The position numbers and the translations under genes were made by a program. From Gammaproteobacteria bacterium (GTDB taxonomy: Bacteria; Pseudomonadota; Gammaproteobacteria; Chromatiales; Chromatiaceae), in assembly GCA_020445405.1 (NCBI GenBank), contig JAGRGQ010000003.1, positions 62,001 through 126,000 on the forward strand: a DNA stretch of 64,000 nt. The letters run 5' to 3'. This document shows, piece by piece, positions 42,687 through 51,334 of this stretch (the stretch's first letter is position 1; each line of letters starts with the position of its first letter). The notes beneath the pieces are model-generated. The model was not told where the DNA came from. It was given only the letters and a program-made list of their open reading frames with translations, and ran no database searches.

Positions 42687-44981
42687 CTACTTGATCTTCT
42701 TGGCATCATGCTCCTCCAGAAAGGTCTTGGCACGCAAACCGAGGTCCGCTGTTTTGACCTGGTACTGCCAGTGTTGACCGGCCCAAAGCGTCGCGTTCTG
42801 GAAATCGCCTTGCGCCGCAAACTCTTCGGCCTTCTTCTTGGCTTCGCCAGCAAAACCGAGCTGATCGGTTGCATCCTCCACCAACGCCACGACTTCGGGG
42901 AAATCTTTGTAGTTGTGGCTGGTGATGAATGCGACCACCGAATCGATAACCGCCTGAGTGTCGACGTTGGTCTTCACCTGTTTCTCATAGTCGGCCTGGG
43001 TATAGAGCTGCCCCTCCTGAATGCCGGCCGCCTTGGCCTGATACCCCTTGGGCTTGACCAGCAGGTACCCCTGCATCTCCAGATGCAGCGCGGAGCAGAA
43101 CTCGGTGCAATAATAAGGATAGACACCGGCTTTTTCGGCTTTGAAGGTTGCAGAGACGGTTTTACCCGGCTCAACTGAAAGATTTACGTTCTGTCCGTAC
43201 AACGCAAAACCATGCGTCTCGTCTTCTGCGCGTTCCAGGTTGGTGAAGTGCAGAGAGACGGTGTCGCCCTCTTCCACCTCGATGATTTCCGGCGTGATGT
43301 GCGAGCGGATGAGCGTACCGTACACATGGACCGTATCGCCGTCGCGTTCGACCTTCTCGCGTCCGGCACGGGTCCTGAAATCGGAGCGCTTGTCGCCGCG
43401 GCTGTCCCAACCGGACTGGTAACGAACGGCTGGTTTCAGCTTGTCGGCCTTGATGGCCACCACGTAGTGGGGTTCGCCCAACGGCAGCGGCATGTCGTAC
43501 AGCAGCTGCATCTTATCCCCGCTGATATCGATCAACTGATGGTTCTGCGGGTGCAGGGGACCCACCGGATTGAAGCGGTCGATAGCAAGTTTATTCAAAG
43601 AAACCAGGTACTTACCGTCTGGAGAGGCGGAATCGCCCTCCATCGCGACCAGATGCCCGATGTTGTAGTGGATGTTCAACTGATCGAGTACCTTGCCTTC
43701 GCAGTAGTCCCATTTTGTGACCATGGAGTCGACATAAATAGAGGTGTAGACCACGCACTTTTTGGCGTCATACTGGGTATGCAGCGGTCCCAGACCCACC
43801 TGCACCTGCGTATGCAGCGCATCTTTCAGTGCAATGATCGGAATGCCATAGGGGTCTTTACCCTCGAACTGATTGTTCGCGATGGCTGCCTGAATCTTCT
43901 CCCAGCTGTATACCCATGCATGGCTGTCCAGTTTTCCGGAGACGATGATGTGCATCCCGTCCGGGCTCACATCCACGCCATGGGGACTTTTCGGCTCCGG
44001 AACCAGATAGAGCAGGCCTTCCGAGAGAGCCTGCTCGATCGGGATCAGATAGGAGCCGTTGACTTTGCTGACCTTGCCGGCGGCGACCAGTTCAGACGCC
44101 TTCTTCCAGTTGGTGATATGCAGAAAGTCGGTGTCTTTCTGCGAGCAGCCCGCCTCGAACGGAGGACGTCCGCGCTCGATGCCACCCACATAGCGCTCTG
44201 AGCAGAAGGAGTTGGTGAAGCCCCAGCCCATGGATGGCCCCTTACCCGCATCCGAGAGGTCCTGGCTGTAGGGCGGCAACTCGAAGGTAAAGGACTGCGA
44301 CGGATCCAGACGCCCGATCTTGTCGTCGAACTTCCAGTAAGTGACACCGCCGCGGTACTTTTCGTTGAACTCCTCCAGCGGCACGAAGCCGCTCTCGTAA
44401 GGCGCGGCGTACTGTGCCGCCTCCATCACGTACTCGGTGTTGGGCGTGACGAAGGCACCACCGTGCTCATTCTTGAAAAATGGATTGACCACAATCTGCT
44501 TGGTTTCGAAATCGTGCAGATCGATCACCGCCATGCGCGGATTCGCCTTGTCGTTTATAAACAGGTAACGGCCGTTGTATTCGCCACCGGTTTCGGAAAA
44601 CGCCGGGTGGTGGGTGTCGCCAAAATTGATGTCCTTGCCATTTATTCTGCCTTGGGCAAGTACCGCCTTGGACTCGTCGTCGAAGCCATATCCCTGCCAG
44701 GGCTCCGGCGTGAATACCGCAAGGTATTTTAGAATGCGCATGGAGGGAATGCCGTATACGATAACCTGACCGCTCTGACCTCCCGAACTGAAAGCGATGT
44801 ATTCATCACGGCCGCCGGTCGGCGTATAGGTTTTGGCTGCCGCAAGCAGATCCTTTTCGGTCAGCCCGCGTGCTTTCATCACATCCTGCAGCGATTGCTG
44901 TGAATAGGCGCTCGACGCAGCCCCCAGACCTATTGTCAGGCCTACAAGCAGCGACAGCGTATGCTTTTTGTTCAATTTCAT
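42687..44981 (-). CDS. nosZ: Nitrous-oxide reductase NosZ, clade II (Sec-type signal)
   Basis: A 764-residue periplasmic copper enzyme reducing N2O to N2. The signal peptide (residues 1-26) lacks the twin Arg of clade I enzymes, so this is the Sec-exported clade II type. The propeller domain holds the CuZ His ligands, starting at GDTHHPAF (His124-His125) with later ones at NEHGG, SPHGVD, LGPLHTQ and YNIGHL. The C-terminal cupredoxin domain carries the CuA set C-x3-C-x3-H-x2-M at Cys625, Cys629, His633 and Met636, and ends with a lysine-rich tail longer than usual. Start ATG 44981 follows GGAG. Two FNR-type boxes lie 90-190 bases upstream. Confidence 0.97.
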   Translation of the reverse strand: MKLNKKHTLSLLVGLTIGLGAASSAYSQQSLQDVMKARGLTEKDLLAAAKTYTPTGGRDEYIAFSSGGQSGQVIVYGIPSMRILKYLAVFTPEPWQGYGFDDESKAVLAQGRINGKDINFGDTHHPAFSETGGEYNGRYLFINDKANPRMAVIDLHDFETKQIVVNPFFKNEHGGAFVTPNTEYVMEAAQYAAPYESGFVPLEEFNEKYRGGVTYWKFDDKIGRLDPSQSFTFELPPYSQDLSDAGKGPSMGWGFTNSFCSERYVGGIERGRPPFEAGCSQKDTDFLHITNWKKASELVAAGKVSKVNGSYLIPIEQALSEGLLYLVPEPKSPHGVDVSPDGMHIIVSGKLDSHAWVYSWEKIQAAIANNQFEGKDPYGIPIIALKDALHTQVQVGLGPLHTQYDAKKCVVYTSIYVDSMVTKWDYCEGKVLDQLNIHYNIGHLVAMEGDSASPDGKYLVSLNKLAIDRFNPVGPLHPQNHQLIDISGDKMQLLYDMPLPLGEPHYVVAIKADKLKPAVRYQSGWDSRGDKRSDFRTRAGREKVERDGDTVHVYGTLIRSHITPEIIEVEEGDTVSLHFTNLERAEDETHGFALYGQNVNLSVEPGKTVSATFKAEKAGVYPYYCTEFCSALHLEMQGYLLVKPKGYQAKAAGIQEGQLYTQADYEKQVKTNVDTQAVIDSVVAFITSHNYKDFPEVVALVEDATDQLGFAGEAKKKAEEFAAQGDFQNATLWAGQHWQYQVKTADLGLRAKTFLEEHDAKKIK

Positions 44982-45073
44982 GAGACTCGTCTCCGTCTGG
45001 ACTGTCCGACTGAATTATTTGGAAAAAATGAAGTTAGCGCTTGAAATACTGCTACCAATACCCTCAGGCAACA

Positions 45074-45087
45074 TTGATATGAATCAA
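45074..45087. promoter_or_regulatory. Perfect FNR/DNR-type box upstream of nosZ
   Basis: TTGAT-ATGA-ATCAA fits the FNR/DNR consensus completely, centred about 100 bases before the nosZ start. It is typical for activation of denitrification genes under low oxygen and nitrogen oxide. Confidence 0.75.
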
Positions 45088-45154
45088 TTGGACAGGGCAA
45101 ATGACGGGGAAAATACGGCAGATGCCATATTTTTATACTGCGGAATTTAAAACC

Positions 45155-45168
45155 ATGATTTAAATCAA
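45155..45168. promoter_or_regulatory. Second FNR/DNR-type box upstream of nosZ
   Basis: ATGAT-TTAA-ATCAA matches nine of ten positions and lies 81 bases upstream of the perfect box, a spacing near eight helical turns that could allow two dimers to act on the same face. Confidence 0.6.
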
Positions 45169-45310
45169 ATTATTTCCGGGAACGCGGGGCTGCCGGACAA
45201 CCAGCGCCGGTTTCGTTTGAGGAAAGGAATGTGGTTTGAGCAGCGCCGCAAACGCAGCGGCTGCAGCGACGGAGAATGCGCGCTGTCCGTCGGGGAAACA
45301 GCGCTTTTCC

Positions 45311-45335
45311 GTCATCCCGGCGTTCCCGGGATGAC
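45311..45335. repeat. Perfect palindromic hairpin, GTCATCCCGG arms
   Basis: Arms GTCATCCCGG (45311-45320) and CCGGGATGAC (45326-45335) with a five-base loop form an ideal stem between the c5 gene and nosZ. There is no T-run on either side. Palindromes with this core are common in bacterial intergenic DNA, and here it might protect the cytochrome transcript end. Confidence 0.6.
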
Positions 45336-45393
45336 GACACTTCAACAGCTTATCTGTTTCCCGACGGATGCTGACTGGCGTTAAGGTGACCTG

Positions 45394-45714
45394 TTACAGC
45401 GTCGACAGCCACTCGGCGATAGCTTTCAAATCGTCGTCGGAAACACCCGCGACTATGCCCTTCATGACCGCAGACTGACCGTTCGCCCGCTTGCCGCTTT
45501 TGATGTCCAGCATCTGGTTCAACGCGTACTGCGCGTTCTGCCCGGCCAGCTTGGGATACAACGGCATGATCGGGGTCTTGGCATCCGCTCCGTGGCACGA
45601 AAAGCAGGCCTTTGCTTTAAAAAGTTCGGCGCCGTCAGCGGCGACCGCTGCACTGGTGACACCCAGCGCCATCAGGGAAGCTCCTGCAATCATAGCTACT
45701 GCTTTAATTTTCAT
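45394..45714 (-). CDS. Monoheme class I cytochrome c (c5-like), second paralogue
   Basis: A 106-residue periplasmic protein. Signal peptide residues 1-25 (ending AVAADG), heme site CFSCH, then the PIMPLYPKLAGQNAQYALNQMLDIKSG pattern and KAIAEWLSTL end. It resembles the gene at 42139-42468 at most positions, so the pair comes from a duplication. It lies upstream of nosZ; the hairpin at 45311 divides the two. The start ATG 45714 follows GAGAGGA. A donor to NosZ or other acceptors. Confidence 0.9.
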   Translation of the reverse strand: MKIKAVAMIAGASLMALGVTSAAVAADGAELFKAKACFSCHGADAKTPIMPLYPKLAGQNAQYALNQMLDIKSGKRANGQSAVMKGIVAGVSDDDLKAIAEWLSTL

Positions 45715-46040
45715 AGAATCCTCTCATTTTTCAACAAAAGACCCGGTGGCAACAGGCAAACCGGATTAAGCAAATTGGGATATTCAATAATACCATCCGA
45801 CCACAAATTCTGGCCACTGCTATTTCCGCTCCCAACGATCGCGTTTGACCTCCTTCGCTGGCGAAAGATCCATGCATTTGACTTAGCCTTTCAAATCGAA
45901 TTCCGATATCCTTAAATATTTGATCCGAAAATCCGCGCATCGGGAATCAACGTCGGAGCAACCCGCTGACAATCGGTAGCGTGCAACTCGCTTCATTGGA
46001 TTTGACTCCAACCCCCTCGGCATTTCAGGACAACGACTCA
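45715..46040. other. Non-coding gap between divergent cytochrome c5 and rapA genes
   Basis: 326 bases with no gene. I looked for FNR-type boxes and found none. There is A/T-rich DNA at 45770-45800 and at 45885-45925 where promoters for the two genes may lie. Confidence 0.4.
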
Positions 46041-48923
46041 ATGGTTGACGAGCAGTTCATCCCCGGTCAGCGCTGGATCAGCGACACCGAGCCAAACCTC
46101 GGCCTGGGCACCATACTGCGCAGTGACGACCGCCGGGTCACACTGGATTTTCCTGCGAGTTCGGAGCGGCGCACCTACGCTTTGGGAAACACCCCTCTTA
46201 CCCGTGTGCGGTTTGTACCGGGTGACCAGATAGAGAACCAGGCAGGCAGCTCACTCAGTATCAGATCGGTGGAGGAGCAGCAGGGCCTGATCGTCTATCG
46301 GGGACGTCTCAAAGACGGCAGCGAAGCCCGCCTGTCTGAAACGGAGCTGAGCAGCTCGCTTCAGTTCAACCGGCCCCAGGACCGGCTGTTTTCGGGTCAG
46401 CAGGATAATCCGCACTGGTTCGACCTGCGATTCACGACGCTGGCACAGCGTCAGCGTCTGGAGGGTTCCCCGTTAAAGGGTCTGGGAGGCGCCCGTACCG
46501 CACTGCTTCCCTATCAGCTCTATATCGCTCACGAAGTGAGCCGCCGCCCGGCCCCCCGCGTGCTGCTGGCGGACGAGGTGGGGCTGGGCAAAACCATCGA
46601 AGCCTGCCTGATTCTGCACCGGCAGCTGCTGACCGGGCAGGCGGGGCGTGTGCTCATTCTGGTGCCGCCGGCGCTGCTCAATCAGTGGCTGGTGGAACTG
46701 CTGCGCCGTTTTAACCTGCGCTTCAGCCTGTTCGATGAGGAGCGGTGCCTGGCGATCGAGGAGTCGGACCCCGGTTTGAACCCGTTTCAGGCGGAACAGC
46801 TGGTGCTCTGCAGTGCCGATCTGTGCGTAGGCCACCAGTTGCGCTGGCAGCAGCTGACGAGCGCGGGGTGGGACATGCTCATCGTTGATGAAGCGCACCA
46901 CCTGCAATGGAGCGAACAACTGGTCAGCGACGAGTACCGGCTGGTGGAAGCGCTGACGCGGCAAACCCCGGGCGTACTGCTGTTGACCGCCACGCCGGAG
47001 CAGCTCGGGCGCAGCGGACACTTTGCCCGCTTGAGATTGCTGGATCCGGACCGGTTTCACGATCTGGCCCTGTTCATGGAGGAAGAGCGACACTTCGAGC
47101 CGATTGCGGATATGGCGGAACACCTGCTGGGAGACCGGCCTTTATCCGCGGACTCCAGGGCACTGCTGAACGAGACGCTTGGCGCCTGCGGGGCGGCCCC
47201 GCTGCTGGCGGCAGCGTCGAGTGACTCCGAGGCGGTGCGCAACAACGCCAGAGCTGCACTTATCGACCGACTTCTGGACCGCCACGGCACCGGCCGGGTG
47301 CTGTTTCGCAACAGCCGGGCCCGTATCCGGGGGTTTCCGGAAAGAGAGCTGCATCACTACCCGCTGCCGCTTCCAGCGCAATACCTGACCGCCATGCAAT
47401 CCGGCACTGTTCCGGTCGAGACCCGGCTGACGCCGGAAGCGGCTTACCGGGGGCAGGATGCGCAGCCCTGGTGGCAGTTCGATCCCCGGTTGGAGTGGCT
47501 GATACAGAAACTCCGCCAGCTGCGCAACGACAAACTGCTGCTGATCTGCGCCCGGTCTGACACCGCACGCGATATCGAACTCGCTCTGCGCACACGCGAG
47601 GGAGTGCACGCCGCCCTGTTTCATGAGCAGACCAGCATTGTAGAAAGGGATCGGGCAGCAGCCTGGTTTGCCGACCCGGTTGACGGTGCGCAACTACTTA
47701 TCTGCTCCGAAATAGGCAGTGAGGGGCGCAACTTCCAGTTCGCCCACCACCTGGTGTTGTTCGACCTGCCACTCGATCCCGATCTGCTGGAACAGCGCAT
47801 CGGCCGCCTCGACCGCATTGGACAACATGAAAAGATCGGCATCCACGTACCCTGCTTCGAGCAGGGCGCCCAGGCCGTTATGCTGCGTTGGTACGATCAG
47901 GGCCTGGACGCATTCAAGCATACCTGCCCCGCCGGTCATGCCATATTCAGTCAACTGCTGCCGGCGCTGCTGGAGTGTCTGGAGGAGCCTGAAACCAGCG
48001 CCGGATCATGCGACGTTCTGGTCCGCACTGCCCGGCAGCTGCTCAACCAGGCCGGCGAAATACTGAGCAAGGGGCGTGATCACCTGCTGGAGCTGAACTC
48101 CTGCCGCGAACCTCAGGCCAGCAACCTGAAGCGGGCCATCGAGCGGGAAGAGGCATCCAGCGGACTGGCACGGTACATGGAAGAGGTGCTTGCCGGTTTC
48201 GGCGTGGAGAGCGAGGACCACTCCCCGGGCTGCCTGGTTCTGCGCCCCGGCGCGCAGATGCTGGACGAGAGTTTTCCCGGTCTGTTGCAGGACGGCATGA
48301 CCTGCACCTTCGATCGCGGGACCGCACTGATCCATGAAGACCGTCATTTTCTTACCTGGGAGCATCCGCTGGTCACCGGCGCCATGGAGATGATCACGAA
48401 AGGTACCCACGGCAACAGTAGCTGCAGCGTCGTACGCCACCCGGACATCAACAGCGGGAGTATGCTGCTGGAGCTGCTATTCGTGATTGAATGCCCGGCG
48501 CCAAGGCACCTCCAATCCGGGCGCTTTCTACCGCCGACGCTGATTCGGCTGCTGCTTGACCAGCAGCTGAATGATTGCGGCACCAGGTTTCCGCGCAGCG
48601 TTTTGACATCCGCGCGGGTTGCGATCGAACCGGCCGTGGCCAAAAAACTGGCGCAAAACCTGCGACGTCCGGCGCAAGCCATGCTGGCACGGGGAAAGAG
48701 CGTTGCGGAGGGGATGTTGCCGCAGATTCTGGCTGCAGCGGAGACCGGCATGCACGCACACTACCGGTCTGAACTGGAGCGCCTGGAAGCACTCGCCAGG
48801 GTCAATCCCAGTGTCTCGACCGAGGAGATCTCAGCATTGCAGAATCAGGCGCTGGAACTGGCCGAACATCTCTCGTCGACCCACCTGAGGCTGGATGCGG
48901 TTCACCTGATCGTGGCGCTCTGA
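46041..48923 (+). CDS. rapA: RNA polymerase-associated helicase-like ATPase RapA
   Basis: A 960-residue SWI2/SNF2-type ATPase that recycles RNA polymerase. The N-terminal FIPGQRWISDTEPNLGLGTIL marks the RapA N-terminal domains that contact RNA polymerase. Motif I is LLADEVGLGKTIEA near residue 172, DEAHH lies near 283, TATPEQLGRSGHFARLRLLDP near 316, and helicase C motifs GRNFQFAHHLVLFDLP and QRIGRLDRIGQ near 560-595. The end is the RapA C-terminal domain. ATG 46041 is preferred over GTG 45981, since it begins the family-conserved FxPGQRW part. It converges with dgt, seven bases apart. Confidence 0.95.
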   Translation: MVDEQFIPGQRWISDTEPNLGLGTILRSDDRRVTLDFPASSERRTYALGNTPLTRVRFVPGDQIENQAGSSLSIRSVEEQQGLIVYRGRLKDGSEARLSETELSSSLQFNRPQDRLFSGQQDNPHWFDLRFTTLAQRQRLEGSPLKGLGGARTALLPYQLYIAHEVSRRPAPRVLLADEVGLGKTIEACLILHRQLLTGQAGRVLILVPPALLNQWLVELLRRFNLRFSLFDEERCLAIEESDPGLNPFQAEQLVLCSADLCVGHQLRWQQLTSAGWDMLIVDEAHHLQWSEQLVSDEYRLVEALTRQTPGVLLLTATPEQLGRSGHFARLRLLDPDRFHDLALFMEEERHFEPIADMAEHLLGDRPLSADSRALLNETLGACGAAPLLAAASSDSEAVRNNARAALIDRLLDRHGTGRVLFRNSRARIRGFPERELHHYPLPLPAQYLTAMQSGTVPVETRLTPEAAYRGQDAQPWWQFDPRLEWLIQKLRQLRNDKLLLICARSDTARDIELALRTREGVHAALFHEQTSIVERDRAAAWFADPVDGAQLLICSEIGSEGRNFQFAHHLVLFDLPLDPDLLEQRIGRLDRIGQHEKIGIHVPCFEQGAQAVMLRWYDQGLDAFKHTCPAGHAIFSQLLPALLECLEEPETSAGSCDVLVRTARQLLNQAGEILSKGRDHLLELNSCREPQASNLKRAIEREEASSGLARYMEEVLAGFGVESEDHSPGCLVLRPGAQMLDESFPGLLQDGMTCTFDRGTALIHEDRHFLTWEHPLVTGAMEMITKGTHGNSSCSVVRHPDINSGSMLLELLFVIECPAPRHLQSGRFLPPTLIRLLLDQQLNDCGTRFPRSVLTSARVAIEPAVAKKLAQNLRRPAQAMLARGKSVAEGMLPQILAAAETGMHAHYRSELERLEALARVNPSVSTEEISALQNQALELAEHLSSTHLRLDAVHLIVAL

Positions 48924-48930
48924 CTCCGGT

Positions 48931-50292
48931 TTATCGTCCCGGCAGAGAGATTCCAGTCACCTTTTTGTATAGCGACACGGCGTAGGAGTCGGTCATGCCG
49001 GCAACAAAATCGGTCAGCGATAACAACCGCGGGTAATGCCCCCCGGCAATACCGGTGCGGCCGCCCTTGAACTGCTGCGGCACCAGCTGGCTCAGCATCT
49101 GGCTTCTGGGGGTGGCTGCACTCCCACGCTCCGCCAGATCATCGAGCGCCTCGACAAAACGCTCCAGCAGATCCCCTATCACCTGAAATCCGGCAGCCTG
49201 TATACCGACCACCTCCGGTGCGCAGTAGATATGCTCGCGTGCAACCTCGACCAGCCTGTCCATGGATTCGCGTGCCGCAAGCGATGCCATCAACGGCGCC
49301 TGCTGCGCTCCCTGAAGAATCGGCGTTTCACTATCCAGAAAGCAGCTGACCGTCTGGCTGACCGCCCGGTTGATGACTTTTGCACGCAGAAACTCGACCT
49401 TGCCCTTGTCATCGCTGAGTTGCCGCAGCCGCGCTTTCAGCCGCGCGTCGTCTCCCACCACCGCGAGAAACAGCTCCTCGACATCGGACAGGCTGAGGTA
49501 ACCGAGACGGAAACCATCTTCGATATCGATGACCCGATAACTGATATCGTCCGCCGCCTCAACCAGAAACGCCAGCGGATGGCGGCACCAGATGGCATGA
49601 CGGGCATCGAGCCGAATCAGCCCCACGGTATCGGCCACCTCTTCGAACAGCTCCCGGTCCTCGGCCACGAAACCAAACTTCTTCGCGCCGACGCCGGGAA
49701 ACAGGCTTCCGCCCAACCATGACTCGCGCGGATATTTGGTGAACGCCGCGAGGGTGGCGCAGGTGAGCTGCAATCCTCCGCGGTTATCCGGGTTCTGCAG
49801 CCGGGTTATGATCCTGAAACCCTGGGCATTACCCTCAAAAGCCAGGAAATCCTCGCGCTCACTGCCTCGCAGCACCTCCACCCGTCGCCGACCGTATGCA
49901 CCCTGATGCGCCCAGTGCCGGAAAGCGTCCTCGCCGGAATGCCCGAACGGCGGATTGCCGATATCGTGGGCCAGGCAGGCGGCGGCCACGATATCCCCGA
50001 AATCGGACGCTTCGAACTCGTGCAGCCGATGACGCGCGATCACCTGCTCCCCCACCAGGGTGCCCAGGGAACGGCCGATGCTCGAGGCCTCCAGACTATG
50101 GGTCAGGCGGGTGCGGACATAATCGACGCGCGACAGCGGGAATACCTGGGTCTTGTCCTGCATGCGGCGGAATGCGGAACTGAACACGATACGGTCCAGA
50201 TCGCGCTGGAAATCGGTGCGCAGTGTCGCTTTTGCAGGAGGCTCCTCGCTGCCGAGACGTTTGCGCGAAAGGAGCTGGGGCCAGTGCATCAT
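48931..50292 (-). CDS. dgt: Deoxyguanosinetriphosphate triphosphohydrolase-like protein (dGTPase)
   Basis: A 453-residue HD-domain enzyme that splits dNTP into nucleoside and triphosphate. FRRMQDKTQVFPLSRVDYVRTRLTHSLEASSIGR holds the first HD His (Thr-His), ACLAHDIGNPPFGHSGE the HD pair, with DDISYRVIDIEDG further on holding the third metal Asp. The length fits the Dgt type 2 subfamily rather than E. coli Dgt (505). ATG at 50292 or 50289. It converges with rapA. Confidence 0.9.
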   Translation of the reverse strand: MMHWPQLLSRKRLGSEEPPAKATLRTDFQRDLDRIVFSSAFRRMQDKTQVFPLSRVDYVRTRLTHSLEASSIGRSLGTLVGEQVIARHRLHEFEASDFGDIVAAACLAHDIGNPPFGHSGEDAFRHWAHQGAYGRRRVEVLRGSEREDFLAFEGNAQGFRIITRLQNPDNRGGLQLTCATLAAFTKYPRESWLGGSLFPGVGAKKFGFVAEDRELFEEVADTVGLIRLDARHAIWCRHPLAFLVEAADDISYRVIDIEDGFRLGYLSLSDVEELFLAVVGDDARLKARLRQLSDDKGKVEFLRAKVINRAVSQTVSCFLDSETPILQGAQQAPLMASLAARESMDRLVEVAREHIYCAPEVVGIQAAGFQVIGDLLERFVEALDDLAERGSAATPRSQMLSQLVPQQFKGGRTGIAGGHYPRLLSLTDFVAGMTDSYAVSLYKKVTGISLPGR

Positions 50293-50627
50293 GTTATCGG
50301 AACCGTGATCGTGATCGCCTGCCGGCGAAGTATACAGTAAGCTGAAATGCAGCGGTGCGTGACTGGCGATATGCCGGCGAAGCTGGGCTTAATCGGGTCG
50401 GTCACGAACTTTTCCGGCGCGAAGCCGGAGGAACCCCGGGGAGGAGACCCGTTTCCCACCCCTGCCCCGTGCCGCGGTTCCGGGCTCAGCGGAAAGCCGG
50501 CGAAGGGGTGCCGATCCCGCCGCGCCGGGGCGCGCTTTACCCGGCTTTTACTGCCACCAACTCCGAATGTTACAATGGCCATGGCAGAATGGCTGCCCCG
50601 ATTCAACCCAGAACAGAGCGAAATCCT
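50293..50627. other. GC-rich non-coding gap upstream of the PCMT-like gene
   Basis: 335 bases without a supported gene; a plus-strand frame stays open from 50355 into the methyltransferase but shows no protein-like pattern. Several short GC-rich stems are visible (for example GGCGCGAAGCCGG and CGGTTCCGGGCTC), with no match to riboswitch cores I know. Confidence 0.35.
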
Positions 50628-51293
50628 ATGATGACCAGCGACAGCCTCGAACACGCCCGTTTCAATATGGTGCAACAGCAGATTCGCCCTTGGGAAGTGA
50701 TAGATCAGCGGGTGCTGGAAACACTGGGTACGCTGCCGCGGGAGGTTTTCGTGCCGACTGCCTATAAGGGTCTCGCCTACGCCGACATAGAGGTCCCGCT
50801 GGCACAGGGGCAGAAGATGATGTTCCCGAAGATCGAAGGCCGGTTGCTACAGTCGTTGAATATCCGGCAGCAGGACAAAATTCTGGAAATAGGCACCGGC
50901 AGCGGTTACCTCACTGCCTGCCTGGCACGTCTCGGCGGAGAGGTTGTCAGCCTCGACATTCACCGCGAGTTTGTCGATACCGCGCAAGCGGCTTTGACGG
51001 GATTGGGTTTTGAGAACGTCGAACTGCGCTGCGCGGATGCGCTGGCGGACGGGATATCGGGTGAACCGTTCGATGTGATTGCGGTAACCGGGTCCGTTAC
51101 CGAGGTGCCGGATGCATGGAAAGCCCTGCTCAGTATCGGCGGACGGATGTTCATCGTCTGCGACGACGCGCCGGTAATGGAGGCGACGCTGATCACCCGG
51201 ACCGGTGAAAACGCCTGGCGCAGCGAAGGGTTGTTCGAAACCGAACTGACGGCACTGGAAAACATCCCTGCCCGGGACCGGTTTGAATTCTGA
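50628..51293 (+). CDS. Protein-L-isoaspartate O-methyltransferase family protein
   Basis: A 221-residue SAM methyltransferase of the PCMT family. N-terminal HARFNMVQQQIRPWEVIDQRVLETLGTLPREVFVP is typical of the subgroup found near tolC in proteobacteria. Motif I EIGTGSGYLTACLARLGG lies near residue 85. The family's substrate loop (QTISxP) is replaced by QGQKMMFPKIEGR, so true isoaspartate repair is uncertain. Two adjacent ATGs at 50628 and 50631 can start it. Convergent with waaA. Confidence 0.85.
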   Translation: MMTSDSLEHARFNMVQQQIRPWEVIDQRVLETLGTLPREVFVPTAYKGLAYADIEVPLAQGQKMMFPKIEGRLLQSLNIRQQDKILEIGTGSGYLTACLARLGGEVVSLDIHREFVDTAQAALTGLGFENVELRCADALADGISGEPFDVIAVTGSVTEVPDAWKALLSIGGRMFIVCDDAPVMEATLITRTGENAWRSEGLFETELTALENIPARDRFEF

Positions 51294-51334
51294 AGAATAC
51301 AAAGCGCGAAACCCGGCGTTACCCACACGCCCGG

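Larger units (their letters stand above)
44982..45393. other. nosZ promoter region and intergenic palindrome
   Basis: 412 bases without a gene. The section up to 45170 is A/T-rich and bears two FNR-type boxes; the section beyond contains a perfect long hairpin at 45311-45335. No small gene is evident. Confidence 0.6.

Noticed and set aside
45311..45335. Hairpin as an intrinsic terminator of the c5 gene
   Set aside because: The stem is perfect but there is no T-run on the minus-strand side, so I list it as a palindromic repeat only.
50341..50627. N-terminal extension of the PCMT-like protein or a riboswitch
   Set aside because: The frame is open but the residues are Pro/Arg/Gly-rich without pattern, family members start at the ATG pair, and no riboswitch core was recognised.
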